This document shows positions 16,332 through 25,995 of a stretch of 64,000 nt of DNA, one piece after another. A program made the translations under genes and the position numbers. Below the pieces are notes generated by a model. That model worked only from the letters and a program-made list of their open reading frames with translations. It made no database searches and was not told the DNA's origin. Origin of the DNA: Pseudomonas sp. B21-015 (GTDB lineage: Bacteria; Pseudomonadota; Gammaproteobacteria; Pseudomonadales; Pseudomonadaceae). Every line of letters starts with the position of its first letter. Position 1 is the stretch's first letter. The stretch is taken from contig NZ_CP087196.1 of the NCBI RefSeq assembly GCF_024749285.1, positions 5,456,001-5,520,000 of the forward strand, read 5' to 3'.

Positions 16332-17582
16332 ATGAGCAGCGAAAACATCAGTCGGTCGATCAACATCGTTCATCCCGTCACGCTCAGCCACGGCAAAAAT
16401 GCCGAGGTCTGGGACACTGACGGCAAACGCTACATCGATTTTGTCGGTGGGATCGGCGTGCTGAACCTCGGCCATTGCCATCCGCGCATCGTCGAGGCCA
16501 TTCGCGAACAGGCCACCCGCCTGACCCACTACGCGTTCAACGCCGCCCCGCATGTGCCTTACCTCGAACTGATGGATCGCCTCACTGCGTTTATTCCGGT
16601 GGACTATCCGGTCAGCGGCATGCTCACCAACAGCGGTGCGGAAGCGGCGGAAAACGCCCTGAAGATCGTCCGTGGCGCCACCGGTCGCACCGCAGTCATC
16701 GCCTTCGATGGTGCCTTCCACGGTCGCACGCTCGCCACTCTGAACCTCAACGGCAAAGTCGCGCCCTACAAACAGAAAGTCGGTGTGCTGCCGGGGCCGG
16801 TATTTCATCTGCCATTCCCCAGCAAAGACAACGGCGTGACCTGTGCCGAGGCCCTGAAAGCCATGGACCGTCTGTTCAGCGTCGAAATCGACGTTGATGA
16901 CGTGGCCTGTTTTATCGTCGAACCGGTGCAGGGCGAAGCGGGCTTCCTGGCGATGGACGTGGAGTTTGCCCAGGCGCTGCGACGTTTCTGTGATGACAAA
17001 GGCATCCTGCTGATCGCCGATGAAGTCCAGTCCGGCTTCGGCCGTACCGGCCAGCGGTTTGCGTTCTCGCGATTGGGCATTGAGCCGGACCTGATCCTGC
17101 TGGGTAAAAGCATTGCCGGCGGCGTGCCGTTGGGTGCGGTTGTCGGGCGCAAGTCGCTGCTCGATAACTTGCCCAAGGGCGGATTGGGCGGCACCTATTC
17201 GGGTAACCCCATCGCCTGCGCCGCCGCGTTGGCGACACTGGACGAAATGAGTGATGCACACCTGCACGCCTGGGGCACGCAACAGGAAGAAGCGATTGTC
17301 GGCCGTTATGAATCCTGGCGAGCCCGCGAACTGTCACCGTATCTGGGTCGCTTGACCGGCGTCGGTGCAATGCGCGGCATCGAGCTGATCAATGCCGACG
17401 GCACACCGGCTTCGGCACAACTGACGCAGCTACTGGCACTGGCGCGAGATTCGGGCTTGCTGCTGATGCCCAGCGGCAAGTCGCGCCACATCATTCGTCT
17501 GCTGGCGCCACTGACCACCGAGGCCGCCGTGCTGGAGGAAGGGCTGGATATCCTCGAGGCGTGCCTGAAGAAATTGGCCTGA
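16332..17582 (+). CDS. Class III (omega) aminotransferase, GABA-transaminase-like
   Basis: This 416-residue PLP enzyme has the fold-type I pattern: TNSGAEAAENALK, the pyridine-binding DEVQSGFGRTG, and the Schiff-base Lys in LLGKSIAGGVPLG (near residue 260). It transfers an amino group from an omega-amino acid to a keto acid. Its length and many segments match Pseudomonas enzymes annotated as 4-aminobutyrate or 2-aminoadipate aminotransferases, some of which act on long omega-amino acids. No gabD or lysine-catabolism neighbour is present, so the substrate remains open. It stands alone between the HopJ gene and trxB. Confidence 0.85.
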   Translation: MSSENISRSINIVHPVTLSHGKNAEVWDTDGKRYIDFVGGIGVLNLGHCHPRIVEAIREQATRLTHYAFNAAPHVPYLELMDRLTAFIPVDYPVSGMLTNSGAEAAENALKIVRGATGRTAVIAFDGAFHGRTLATLNLNGKVAPYKQKVGVLPGPVFHLPFPSKDNGVTCAEALKAMDRLFSVEIDVDDVACFIVEPVQGEAGFLAMDVEFAQALRRFCDDKGILLIADEVQSGFGRTGQRFAFSRLGIEPDLILLGKSIAGGVPLGAVVGRKSLLDNLPKGGLGGTYSGNPIACAAALATLDEMSDAHLHAWGTQQEEAIVGRYESWRARELSPYLGRLTGVGAMRGIELINADGTPASAQLTQLLALARDSGLLLMPSGKSRHIIRLLAPLTTEAAVLEEGLDILEACLKKLA

Positions 17583-17602
17583 GCGTTGAAGTCGACGCAC
17601 AT

Positions 17603-17696
17603 CCTGTGGGAGCGGGCTTGCCCGCGATAGCGATTTATCATTCAACATTAATGTCGCCTGACCCACCGCCATCGCGGGCAAGCCCGCTCCCACAGG
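17603..17696. repeat. REPIN element, CGGGCAAGCCCG subtype
   Basis: Inverted arms CCTGTGGGAGCGGGCTTGCC and complement flank TTCAACATTAATGTCGCCTG and ACCCACCGCC. It lies between the convergent aminotransferase and trxB genes. Confidence 0.88.
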
Positions 17697-17720
17697 TTTA
17701 CTGCACTTTTCTGAAGGCAC

Positions 17721-17747
17721 AAAAAAACCGGCCGAAGCCGGTTTTTT
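17721..17747. terminator. Bidirectional terminator between aminotransferase and trxB
   Basis: An ACCGGC-CGAA-GCCGGT hairpin has seven A on one side and six T on the other. It can end transcripts from both convergent genes. Confidence 0.8.
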
Positions 17748-17766
17748 GCTTTCTACAGAATCAGAA

Positions 17767-18873
<1,107 letters not shown>

Positions 18874-19038
18874 TTAAGGAAATACGGTTTAACAATCCAG
18901 CTCATAGGCGGTCTCTATTCCGTTGCAGTGAATGTATAGACGCCTTTGTTACAGTTAATGTCGATGCCGCTACCGCGCTTTCGCCCGTCAGGCAAAGCCG
19001 GTAAGGTCGGCGCGTTTTCCTCTTGCTCGGAGCACGTT

Positions 19039-19794
19039 ATGCCCGCCCCTGTTCTGTCCGGCCCGCAATATTTGCGCGAGGGCCTCAAGCTGGTCCTGAG
19101 CCCAAGCCTGCGCTTGTTCGTGTTGTTACCGCTGGCGATCAACCTGGTGCTGTTCGTCGGATTGATCTATCTGGCCGGTCATCAGTTCAGCCTGTGGGTC
19201 GATACGCTGATGCCGTCCCTGCCCGACTGGCTGAGTTTTCTCAGTTACATCCTCTGGCCACTGTTCGTCGTGCTGGTGGTGCTGATGGTGTTCTTCACCT
19301 TCACCATGCTCGCCAACGTCATCGCCGCGCCGTTCAATGGCTTCCTCGCGGAGAAAGTCGAAGTGGTGGTGCGCGGCACCGACGACTTCCCGACCTTCAG
19401 CTGGGGCGAACTGATCGCCATGATCCCCCGCACCCTGGCCCGGGAAATGCGCAAACTCGGCTACTTCCTGCCAAGAGCCATCGGGCTGTTCATCCTGTCG
19501 TTCATCCCGGTGGTCAACATCATCGCCGCGCCGCTGTGGCTGCTGTTCGGGGTGTGGATGATGGCGATCCAGTACATCGACTACCCGGCGGATAACCACA
19601 AACTGGGCTGGAACGAGATGCTCGCCTGGCTGCGCCAGAAGCGCTGGCAGAGCATGAGCTTCGGCGGGATCGTTTATCTGGTGCTGCTGATTCCGGTGGT
19701 CAACATCCTGATGATGCCAGCGGCGGTGGCTGGCGCGACGCTGTTTTGGGTGCGTGAGCGTGGCGCGGAACACCTGGTGGCACAGCGCAGTTAA
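19039..19794 (+). CDS. cysZ: Sulfate transporter CysZ
   Basis: The ATG at 19039 (CGGAG upstream) gives a 251-residue inner-membrane protein with about four hydrophobic segments ([74 protein letters not shown]). CysZ imports sulfate for cysteine synthesis. The sulfate-activating genes cysD-cysNC lie about 8 kb downstream in this window. The trxB neighbour suits sulfate reduction, which needs thioredoxin. Confidence 0.9.
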   Translation: MPAPVLSGPQYLREGLKLVLSPSLRLFVLLPLAINLVLFVGLIYLAGHQFSLWVDTLMPSLPDWLSFLSYILWPLFVVLVVLMVFFTFTMLANVIAAPFNGFLAEKVEVVVRGTDDFPTFSWGELIAMIPRTLAREMRKLGYFLPRAIGLFILSFIPVVNIIAAPLWLLFGVWMMAIQYIDYPADNHKLGWNEMLAWLRQKRWQSMSFGGIVYLVLLIPVVNILMMPAAVAGATLFWVRERGAEHLVAQRS

Positions 19795-19858
19795 TCGCGT
19801 CACAAATCCATCATCCCAACGTCACAATGACGACATGGCCTCAGCCGACACTGAGGTC

Positions 19859-21034
19859 ATGACGACAGCTCTGCATATCACTCTGATCACCGAAACCTTC
19901 CCACCGGAAATCAACGGCGTGGCCAATACCCTGGGTCGCTTGTTCGATGGTTTGCGCGCACGCGGGCATCAGGTCGAGTTGGTGCGGCCACGTCAGGATT
20001 GCGACCCGCTCATAGGCAACAATGATGAGTTGCTGCTGTGTCGGGGCTGGCCGCTGCCGGGTTATCCCGGCCTGCAATGGGGTCAGTCGTCGATGCACAA
20101 GCTGCTGCGGCGCTGGAAGCGCCATCGCCCGGATGTGTTGTACATCGCCACCGAAGGACCGCTGGGGTTGTCCGCGTTGCGCGCCGCACGGCGTTTGGGG
20201 ATTTCGGTGGTCAGTGGCTTTCATACCAACTTCCAGCAGTACTCCAGACAGTACGGCCTGGGACTGCTGACGCGCTTGCTGACCCACTACCTGCGCTGGT
20301 TTCACAATCGCTCGACCCTGACCCTGGTGCCCAGCGCCAGCCAGCGACTGGAGCTGGAGCGTCGCAGTTTCGAGCGCCTGGCGTTGCTCTCTCGAGGCGT
20401 CGACAGCCAGTTGTTTCATCCGGCCAAACGGCTGAAGCCGCTGCGCGAGCAATGGGGGCTGGCCGAGGATGATATTGCCTTCATCCACGTAGGACGCCTG
20501 GCCCAGGAGAAGAATCTTGGCCTGCTCAAGCGCAGTTTCGACACGTTGAAAACTACTTATCCACAGCGGAACATGAAATTGATTGTGGTCGGTGACGGTC
20601 CGCTACGAGCGACGCTGGAAAAGGAATTGCCCGAGGCGATTTTTTGCGGCTCACAACGCGGCGAAGCGCTGGCCAATCACTATGCGTCGGGGGATGTGTT
20701 TCTGTTTCCGAGCCTGACCGAAACCTTTGGCAATGTAGTGCTTGAGGCATTGGCCTCGGGGCTGGGGGTAGTGGCGTACGATCAGGCGGCAGCAGCCCAG
20801 CATATTCGCCATGGCTACAACGGCGTACTGGCCATGCCCGGGGATGAAGAGGCGTTCTGCGATGCGGCGCGTTGGCTGCTGGAGGAGCGCGAAACCTTGC
20901 GTTGCGTGCGCCTTAATGCGCGCCAGCATGCGAGCCGTCAGGGCTGGGCGGCGATTATCGAGCAGTTCGAGGGGCAGTTGCGCGGGGCTTGCGTTGGGGA
21001 GCAGGTGGTTCCTAATGCTCAGACATTACCCTGA
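19859..21034 (+). CDS. GT4-type glycosyltransferase (family 1, MgtA/PimB-like)
   Basis: From the ATG at 19859 the protein is 391 residues; an ATG at 19835 is possible and neither has a good ribosome site. The N-terminal acceptor domain shows TETFPPEINGVANTLGRL and the C-terminal donor domain shows HVGRLAQEKNL, VGDGPLR and TETFGNVVLEALASG, the GT-B E(x7)E pattern. Relatives transfer mannose or glucose from a nucleotide sugar to a lipid or glycan. There is no signal peptide, so it acts on the cytoplasmic side. The acceptor is unknown. Confidence 0.8.
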   Translation: MTTALHITLITETFPPEINGVANTLGRLFDGLRARGHQVELVRPRQDCDPLIGNNDELLLCRGWPLPGYPGLQWGQSSMHKLLRRWKRHRPDVLYIATEGPLGLSALRAARRLGISVVSGFHTNFQQYSRQYGLGLLTRLLTHYLRWFHNRSTLTLVPSASQRLELERRSFERLALLSRGVDSQLFHPAKRLKPLREQWGLAEDDIAFIHVGRLAQEKNLGLLKRSFDTLKTTYPQRNMKLIVVGDGPLRATLEKELPEAIFCGSQRGEALANHYASGDVFLFPSLTETFGNVVLEALASGLGVVAYDQAAAAQHIRHGYNGVLAMPGDEEAFCDAARWLLEERETLRCVRLNARQHASRQGWAAIIEQFEGQLRGACVGEQVVPNAQTLP

Positions 21035-21057
21035 ATCTTTGCTGACCTTGAGGCCAT

Positions 21058-21130
21058 CATCGCGGGCGAGCCCGCTCCCACAGGATTTGTGTGTGACGCA
21101 GAACACTGTGGGAGCGGGCTTGCCCGCGAT
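21058..21130. repeat. REP pair in the opposite (outward) arrangement
   Basis: Two copies of the CGGGCAAGCCCG-type arm are inverted but ordered ATCGCGGGC... first, the reverse of the usual REPIN order. The spacer (GATTTGTGTGTGACGCAGAA) is unrelated to the conserved REPIN core. It lies between the convergent glycosyltransferase and OYE genes. Confidence 0.75.
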
Positions 21131-21150
21131 GGGGCCCTTCCAGACGCTAC

Positions 21151-22254
21151 TTAAACCAACGTCATCAACGCTTCACGGCTAAACGGCAGGATGTCTTCCT
21201 CACGTCCGTCCCGCACTTTCTGCGCCCAGTCCGGGTCCACCAGCAACGCACGGCCTACCGCCACCAGATCGAACTCATCGTTGTTCAAACGCTCCAGCAG
21301 TTTTTCCAGGCTGGCCGGTTGTGCGATCTTGTCGGTGTTGACCATGAACTGCAGGAACTCGCCGTCCAGGCCAACGCTGCCCACGGTGATGGTCGGTTTG
21401 CCGGTGAGCTTGCGGGTCCAGCCCGCCAGGTTCAGTTCGGAACCGTCGAACTCAGGCTCCCAGAAACGCCGCGTCGAGCAGTGGAAAATGTCCACGCCGG
21501 CGTCGGACAACGGCTTGAGGAACTCGCCCAACGCCTCTGGCGTCTGCACCAGGCGGGCGGTGTAGTCCTGCTGCTTCCACTGGGAGAAACGGAAGATGAT
21601 CGGGAAACCCTCGCCGACCGCTGCACGCACCGCCTCAATCAGTTCGATGGCGAAGCGCGAGCGGTTAGCCAGGCTGCCACCGTATTCGTCGGTACGCTGG
21701 TTGCTGCCTTCCCAGAAGAACTGATCCACCAGATAACCGTGAGCACCGTGGATTTCCACGCCGTCCATGCCGATGCTCTGGGCGTCTTCGGCCGCTTGGG
21801 CGAACGCGGCGATCACGTCCTGGATGTCCTGGCGGGTCATGCCGTGAACCACCACCTGACCGTCCTTCAATTTATCCGACGGGCCGTAACCCGGCACGCT
21901 GGCATCCGGCTCGGTGCCGATGCGCCGCACGCTGCCCACATGCCACAGTTGCGGAACGATCTTGCCGCCTTCGGCATGCACCGCGTCGACGACTTTTTTC
22001 CAGCCAGCCAACGCGGCTTCACCGTAGAAATGCGGCACATTCGGGTAGCCGTTGGACGCCTTGTGACCGACGGTGGTGCCTTCGGTGATGATCAGGCCAA
22101 CCCCGGCGGCGGCACGGCGACGGTAGTATTCGATCACTTTGGAGTTGGGCACACCGCCCGGCGAAAACGAGCGGGTCATCGGCGCCATGACGACACGGGT
22201 CGGCAGTTCGAGAGCGCCGAGTTGAAAAGGTTTGAACAGGGCTTTGACGGGCAC
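21151..22254 (-). CDS. Old Yellow Enzyme-family alkene reductase
   Basis: The GTG at 22254 has GGAG six bases upstream and gives the family-typical start (M)PVKALFKPFQLGALELP, 367 residues; a GTG at 22266 is four codons upstream. The FMN-dependent TIM barrel shows MAPMTRSFS, VPQLWHVGSV and the signature IHGAHGYLVDQFFW followed by NQRTDEYGGS. It reduces activated alkenes or xenobiotics with NAD(P)H. The physiological substrate is unknown; it is a distinct paralogue from XenA and XenB. Confidence 0.87.
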   Translation of the reverse strand: MPVKALFKPFQLGALELPTRVVMAPMTRSFSPGGVPNSKVIEYYRRRAAAGVGLIITEGTTVGHKASNGYPNVPHFYGEAALAGWKKVVDAVHAEGGKIVPQLWHVGSVRRIGTEPDASVPGYGPSDKLKDGQVVVHGMTRQDIQDVIAAFAQAAEDAQSIGMDGVEIHGAHGYLVDQFFWEGSNQRTDEYGGSLANRSRFAIELIEAVRAAVGEGFPIIFRFSQWKQQDYTARLVQTPEALGEFLKPLSDAGVDIFHCSTRRFWEPEFDGSELNLAGWTRKLTGKPTITVGSVGLDGEFLQFMVNTDKIAQPASLEKLLERLNNDEFDLVAVGRALLVDPDWAQKVRDGREEDILPFSREALMTLV

Positions 22255-22353
22255 GGGACGCTCCACGGGACATAGGCTTTATGACGGCGATAATATGGAG
22301 AGCAACCAGCCTTGAACAGCACTATTGATTTAAGTGATTAAGGATTAGAAACG

Positions 22354-22429
22354 AAAAGATCACAGCCTTCGGCAGCTCCTACAGAGGAATGTGAACACCT
22401 GTAGGAGCTGCCGAAGGCTGCGATCTTTT
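22354..22429. repeat. Palindromic repeat, CAGCCTTCGGCAGCTCCTAC subtype
   Basis: Arms AAAAGATCACAGCCTTCGGC and GCCGAAGGCTGCGATCTTTT form a long hairpin around about 20 bases. T and A runs at both ends let it act as a terminator for gpx. The same unit recurs near 32205 and 50579. Confidence 0.8.
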
Positions 22430-22446
22430 GATCTTGATCTTCGCTT

Positions 22447-22929
22447 TTAACTCAGAGCTTTTTCAATCGCCTGAATCACAGCCGGATCATCCGGCGCCGT
22501 ACGAGGCGAGAACCGCGCCAATACACGACCGTCCTTGCCCAGCAGGAATTTTTCGAAGTTCCAGGTGATGTCGCCCGGGAATTCCGCCCCCTCGCCCGCC
22601 AGCAGACGGTACAGCTGATGACGCTCATGACCGTTGACCTCCAGCTTGCTGGACAACGGAAAGGTCACGCCATAGTTGAGGCTGCAAAACTCCTGGATCT
22701 CTTTCTCTGTGCCCGGTTCCTGCCCGGCAAACTGGTTGCACGGCAGGCCCAGCACACTGAAACCCTTGTCCTTGTATTGCTGGTAGAGGTTTTCCAGCGC
22801 CGCGTATTGTGGGGTCAAGCCACATTTGGAGGCGACGTTGACCACCAGCACGACGTGCCCTTTGAAGGGCGCCAGAGGTAACTCCTGGCCATCCAAAGTT
22901 TTCAATGTAAGGTCGTGAAAAGCACTCAT
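22447..22929 (-). CDS. Glutathione peroxidase-family protein
   Basis: The ATG at 22929 (GGAG seven bases upstream) gives 160 residues. The fold carries the peroxidatic cysteine in NVASKCGLTPQ (a Cys enzyme, not selenocysteine), the Gln in GLPCNQFAGQEPG and the Trp in DITWNFEKFLLGKDG, completing the catalytic set. Bacterial Cys enzymes of this type often use thioredoxin rather than glutathione. It detoxifies hydroperoxides in the cytoplasm. It lies on the same strand as slyD, separated by a terminator. Confidence 0.92.
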   Translation of the reverse strand: MSAFHDLTLKTLDGQELPLAPFKGHVVLVVNVASKCGLTPQYAALENLYQQYKDKGFSVLGLPCNQFAGQEPGTEKEIQEFCSLNYGVTFPLSSKLEVNGHERHQLYRLLAGEGAEFPGDITWNFEKFLLGKDGRVLARFSPRTAPDDPAVIQAIEKALS

Positions 22930-23001
22930 GACGGACTCCAAATTTCCCGTGTTCTTCTCGAAACAGCCACTTGGTCATGTCGCCAAGGACAGCCGCGGAC
23001 T

Positions 23002-23024
23002 AAAAAGGCGCCCTCGGGCGCCTC
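23002..23024 (-). terminator. Terminator of slyD
   Basis: GGCGCCC-TC-GGGCGCC has a perfect seven-pair stem followed on the minus strand by TTTTTA. It lies 30 bases after the slyD stop. Confidence 0.85.
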
Positions 23025-23053
23025 TCCAGTTCTCGAAAGCTTAGCGCAGAAAA

Positions 23054-23539
23054 TCAGTGGTGATGGCCACCTTCGCCATGGACGTGACCATGAGCGATTT
23101 CTTCCTGGCTGGCGTCACGGATGGCGACGATCTTGACCTGGAAATTCAGGCGCTGACCGGCCAACGGGTGGTTGCCGTCGACGGTGACATCATCGCCGTC
23201 CAGATCGCGAATGGTGACGATCTGCATCTGGCCGTCCGGAGCGGAAGCGTGGAACTGCATGCCCACTTCCAGTTCGTCGACGCCTTCGAACATGCTGCGG
23301 CTCAGGGTGCTGACCAGTTCGGCAGCGTATTCGCCGTAGGCATCTTCAGGTTCTACGGCGACAGTCAGTTCTTCACCGACGGCTTTGCCTTCCAGTGCCT
23401 TTTCCAGGCCCGGGATGATGTTACCTGCGCCTTGCAGGTAGACCAGCGGCGCGCCGCCGGCGGAGCTGTCGATGACCTCACCAGCGTCGTTGGTCAGGGT
23501 ATAGTCGATGGAGACAGCCTTATTGGCGGCGATCAGCAT
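23054..23539 (-). CDS. slyD: FKBP-type peptidyl-prolyl isomerase SlyD
   Basis: The ATG at 23539 starts MLIAANKAVSIDYTLTNDAG and gives 161 residues. The FKBP domain is interrupted by the insert-in-flap chaperone domain (about 70-125: EPEDAYGEYAAELV ... HPLAGQ). The C-terminus is histidine-rich (HGHVHGEGGHHH), the metal-binding tail that lets SlyD deliver nickel or other metals. It catalyses proline isomerisation and acts as a chaperone in the cytoplasm. Its start codon overlaps the possible start of the divergent DUF3565 gene. Confidence 0.93.
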   Translation of the reverse strand: MLIAANKAVSIDYTLTNDAGEVIDSSAGGAPLVYLQGAGNIIPGLEKALEGKAVGEELTVAVEPEDAYGEYAAELVSTLSRSMFEGVDELEVGMQFHASAPDGQMQIVTIRDLDGDDVTVDGNHPLAGQRLNFQVKIVAIRDASQEEIAHGHVHGEGGHHH

Positions 23540-23846
23540 GGGGCGAGACCTTTTGCATAAGAATGATGAATGTCCAAGTTTAGCGAAGCAATCGTCCGAA
23601 AGCGAACACAACCCGGACAGACGGATTGCGGCGAAAGGCTCGACGGTCACAGGCTTTCATCAGGACGAGGACGGGCACTGGGTGGCCGAGCTTTCCTGCG
23701 ACCATACCCAACACCTGCGGCACCAGCCACCGTGGCAATCCCGGGCCTGGGTGCTGGACCCTTTGCTGCGCAATGAAAAAATAGGCCAGCCCTTTGATTG
23801 CGGTTGGTGCGCACAGGGCTCGGTTAGCGATAACCTTGGCGACTGA
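23538..23846 (+). CDS. DUF3565 domain protein (start uncertain)
   Basis: The conserved part is STVTGFHQDEDGHWVAELSC, followed by HTQHLRHQPPWQSR and a closing PFDCGWCAQG with paired cysteines, typical of the small DUF3565 family (about 70 residues). No ATG lies near the conserved start. In-frame candidates are ATG 23538, overlapping the slyD start, and TTG 23553, both giving an atypical leader. The true start may be non-canonical. Conserved Cys and His suggest metal binding. It is upstream of pta in the same direction and its function is unknown. Confidence 0.6.
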   Translation: MGRDLLHKNDECPSLAKQSSESEHNPDRRIAAKGSTVTGFHQDEDGHWVAELSCDHTQHLRHQPPWQSRAWVLDPLLRNEKIGQPFDCGWCAQGSVSDNLGD

Positions 23847-23895
23847 ATATCGGTAGAGCGCCAGCCATAGGCGTTCACCATTGCAGAGAATCCGC

Positions 23896-25995
23896 ATGCA
23901 AACTTTTTTTATCGCGCCCACCGATTTTGGTGTGGGTCTGACCTCCATCAGCCTCGGGCTGGTGCGTACCCTCGAGCGGGCCGGCCTCAAAGTCGGCTTT
24001 TTCAAACCGATTGCCCAGCCACACCCGGGTGACACGGGCCCTGAACGCTCCACCGAACTGGTGGCCCGCACTCACGGTTTGAAACCGCCACAGCCGTTGG
24101 GCCTGGCCCACGTCGAGCGGATGCTCGGCGACGGTCAGCTGGACGAGTTGCTCGAAGAAATCATCACCCTCTATCAGCAAGCCGCTGTCGGCAAAGATGT
24201 GCTGATTGTCGAAGGCATGGTCCCCACCCGCAGCGCCAGCTACGCCGCGCGGGTCAACCTGCATTTGGCCAAGAGCCTCGACGCCGAAGTGATTCTGGTC
24301 TCGGCGCCGGAAAACGAAGTGCTGACCGAACTCTCTGGTCGGGTGGAATTGCAGGCGCAATTGTTCGGCGGGCCGAAAGACCCGAAAGTCCTTGGCGTGA
24401 TCCTCAACAAGGTCAAAACCGACGAGAGCATGGAGGCCTTCGCCTCGCGCCTGAAAGAACATTCGCCATTGCTGCGCAGTGGCGACTTCCGCCTGCTCGG
24501 CTGTATCCCGTTTCAACCGGAACTGAACGCCCCTCGCACTCGCGACGTGGCCGATCTGATGGGCGCTCAGGTGCTCAACGCCGGCGACTACGAAACCCGG
24601 CGCATGACCAAAATCATCATTTGCGCCCGCACCGTGCGCAACACCGTGGAGCTGCTCAAGCCCGGCGTGCTGGTGGTGACCCCTGGCGATCGCGACGACA
24701 TCATCCTCGCGGTCAGCCTCGCGGCAATGAACGGCGTGCCCCTGGCCGGCCTGTTGCTGACCAGCGACACCCTGCCAGACCCGCGCATCATGGACCTGTG
24801 CCGTGGCGCCTTGCAGGCCGGTTTGCCGGTGTTGTCGGTCAGCACCGGTTCCTACGAAACCGCCAACCAGTTGAACGGTTTGAACAAGGAAATCCCGATC
24901 GACGACCGCGAACGTGCAGAGATCATCACCGATTTCGTCGCCAGCCACCTCGACGCCAACTGGCTGCACCAGCGCTGCGGCACGCCACGGGAAATGCGCC
25001 TGTCGCCAGCGGTGTTCCGCTATCAACTGATCCAGCGCGCCCAGTCCGCCAACAAGCGCATCGTGTTGCCTGAAGGCAGCGAGCCGTTGACCGTACAAGC
25101 CGCCGCGATCTGCCAGGCACGGGGCATTGCCCGTTGCGTGTTGCTGGCCAAACCGGCGGACGTCGAAGCCGTGGCCCGCGCCCAAGGCATCGAGTTGCCG
25201 CCGGGGCTGGAAATCCTCGACCCGGACCTGATCCGCGAGCGTTACGTAGAGCCAATGGTCGCCCTGCGCAAAAGCAAAAGCCTCAATGCACCCATGGCCG
25301 AGCAGCAACTGGAAGACACCGTGGTGATCGGCACCATGATGCTGGCGCTGGATGAAGTCGACGGGCTGGTGTCCGGGGTCATTCACTCCACCGCCAACAC
25401 CATCCGCCCGGCCCTGCAACTGATCAAGACCGCGCCGGGCTGCACCCTGGTGTCGTCGGTATTTTTCATGCTGTTTCCGGAAGAAGTGCTGGTTTACGGC
25501 GACTGCGTGATGAACCCGCACCCGAGCGCCAGCGAACTGGCCGAGATCGCGTTGCAAAGCGCCGATTCGGCAGCGGCGTTCGGCATCACTCCGCGGGTGG
25601 CGATGATCAGCTACTCCAGCGGTGAATCGGCCAGCGGCGAAGAAGTCGAGAAGGTTCGCGAGGCCACCTTGCTCGCCCACGAACAGCAAAACGCTCTGTT
25701 GATCGACGGCCCGTTGCAGTACGACGCCGCCGCCAACGAAACCGTGGCCCGGCAACTGGCGCCGAACAGTCAGGTGGCCGGTCGTGCCACGGTGTTCGTG
25801 TTCCCCGACCTGAACACCGGCAACACCACCCACAAAGCCGTGCAGCGCAGCGCCGACTGCGTCAGCCTCGGGCCGATGCTGCAAGGCCTGCGCAAACCGG
25901 TGAACGACCTGCCGCGTGGCGCGCAAGTCGACGACATCGTCTACACCATCGCGTTGACCGCGATCCAGGCTGCCAACCGACCTATGGATGTTTAA
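23896..25995 (+). CDS. pta: Phosphate acetyltransferase (long form)
   Basis: The ATG at 23896 (AGAG upstream) gives 699 residues. The N-terminal third is a P-loop-like domain (MQTFFIAPTDFGVG... VGFFKPIAQPHPG), the middle a DRTGG domain and the C-terminal 320 residues the catalytic PTA domain (VLPEGSEPLTVQAA, SGVIHSTANTIRPALQ, NTGNTTHKAVQRSA). It interconverts acetyl-CoA and acetyl phosphate. In P. aeruginosa ackA lies between slyD and pta; here that place holds DUF3565 and no acetate kinase is in the window. The stop is directly followed by the acyltransferase ATG. Confidence 0.95.
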   Translation: MQTFFIAPTDFGVGLTSISLGLVRTLERAGLKVGFFKPIAQPHPGDTGPERSTELVARTHGLKPPQPLGLAHVERMLGDGQLDELLEEIITLYQQAAVGKDVLIVEGMVPTRSASYAARVNLHLAKSLDAEVILVSAPENEVLTELSGRVELQAQLFGGPKDPKVLGVILNKVKTDESMEAFASRLKEHSPLLRSGDFRLLGCIPFQPELNAPRTRDVADLMGAQVLNAGDYETRRMTKIIICARTVRNTVELLKPGVLVVTPGDRDDIILAVSLAAMNGVPLAGLLLTSDTLPDPRIMDLCRGALQAGLPVLSVSTGSYETANQLNGLNKEIPIDDRERAEIITDFVASHLDANWLHQRCGTPREMRLSPAVFRYQLIQRAQSANKRIVLPEGSEPLTVQAAAICQARGIARCVLLAKPADVEAVARAQGIELPPGLEILDPDLIRERYVEPMVALRKSKSLNAPMAEQQLEDTVVIGTMMLALDEVDGLVSGVIHSTANTIRPALQLIKTAPGCTLVSSVFFMLFPEEVLVYGDCVMNPHPSASELAEIALQSADSAAAFGITPRVAMISYSSGESASGEEVEKVREATLLAHEQQNALLIDGPLQYDAAANETVARQLAPNSQVAGRATVFVFPDLNTGNTTHKAVQRSADCVSLGPMLQGLRKPVNDLPRGAQVDDIVYTIALTAIQAANRPMDV

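Noticed and set aside
23875..25926. Open frame of 683 codons opposite pta
   Set aside because: Shadow of pta; the composition is arginine, histidine and glutamine rich with no family resemblance.
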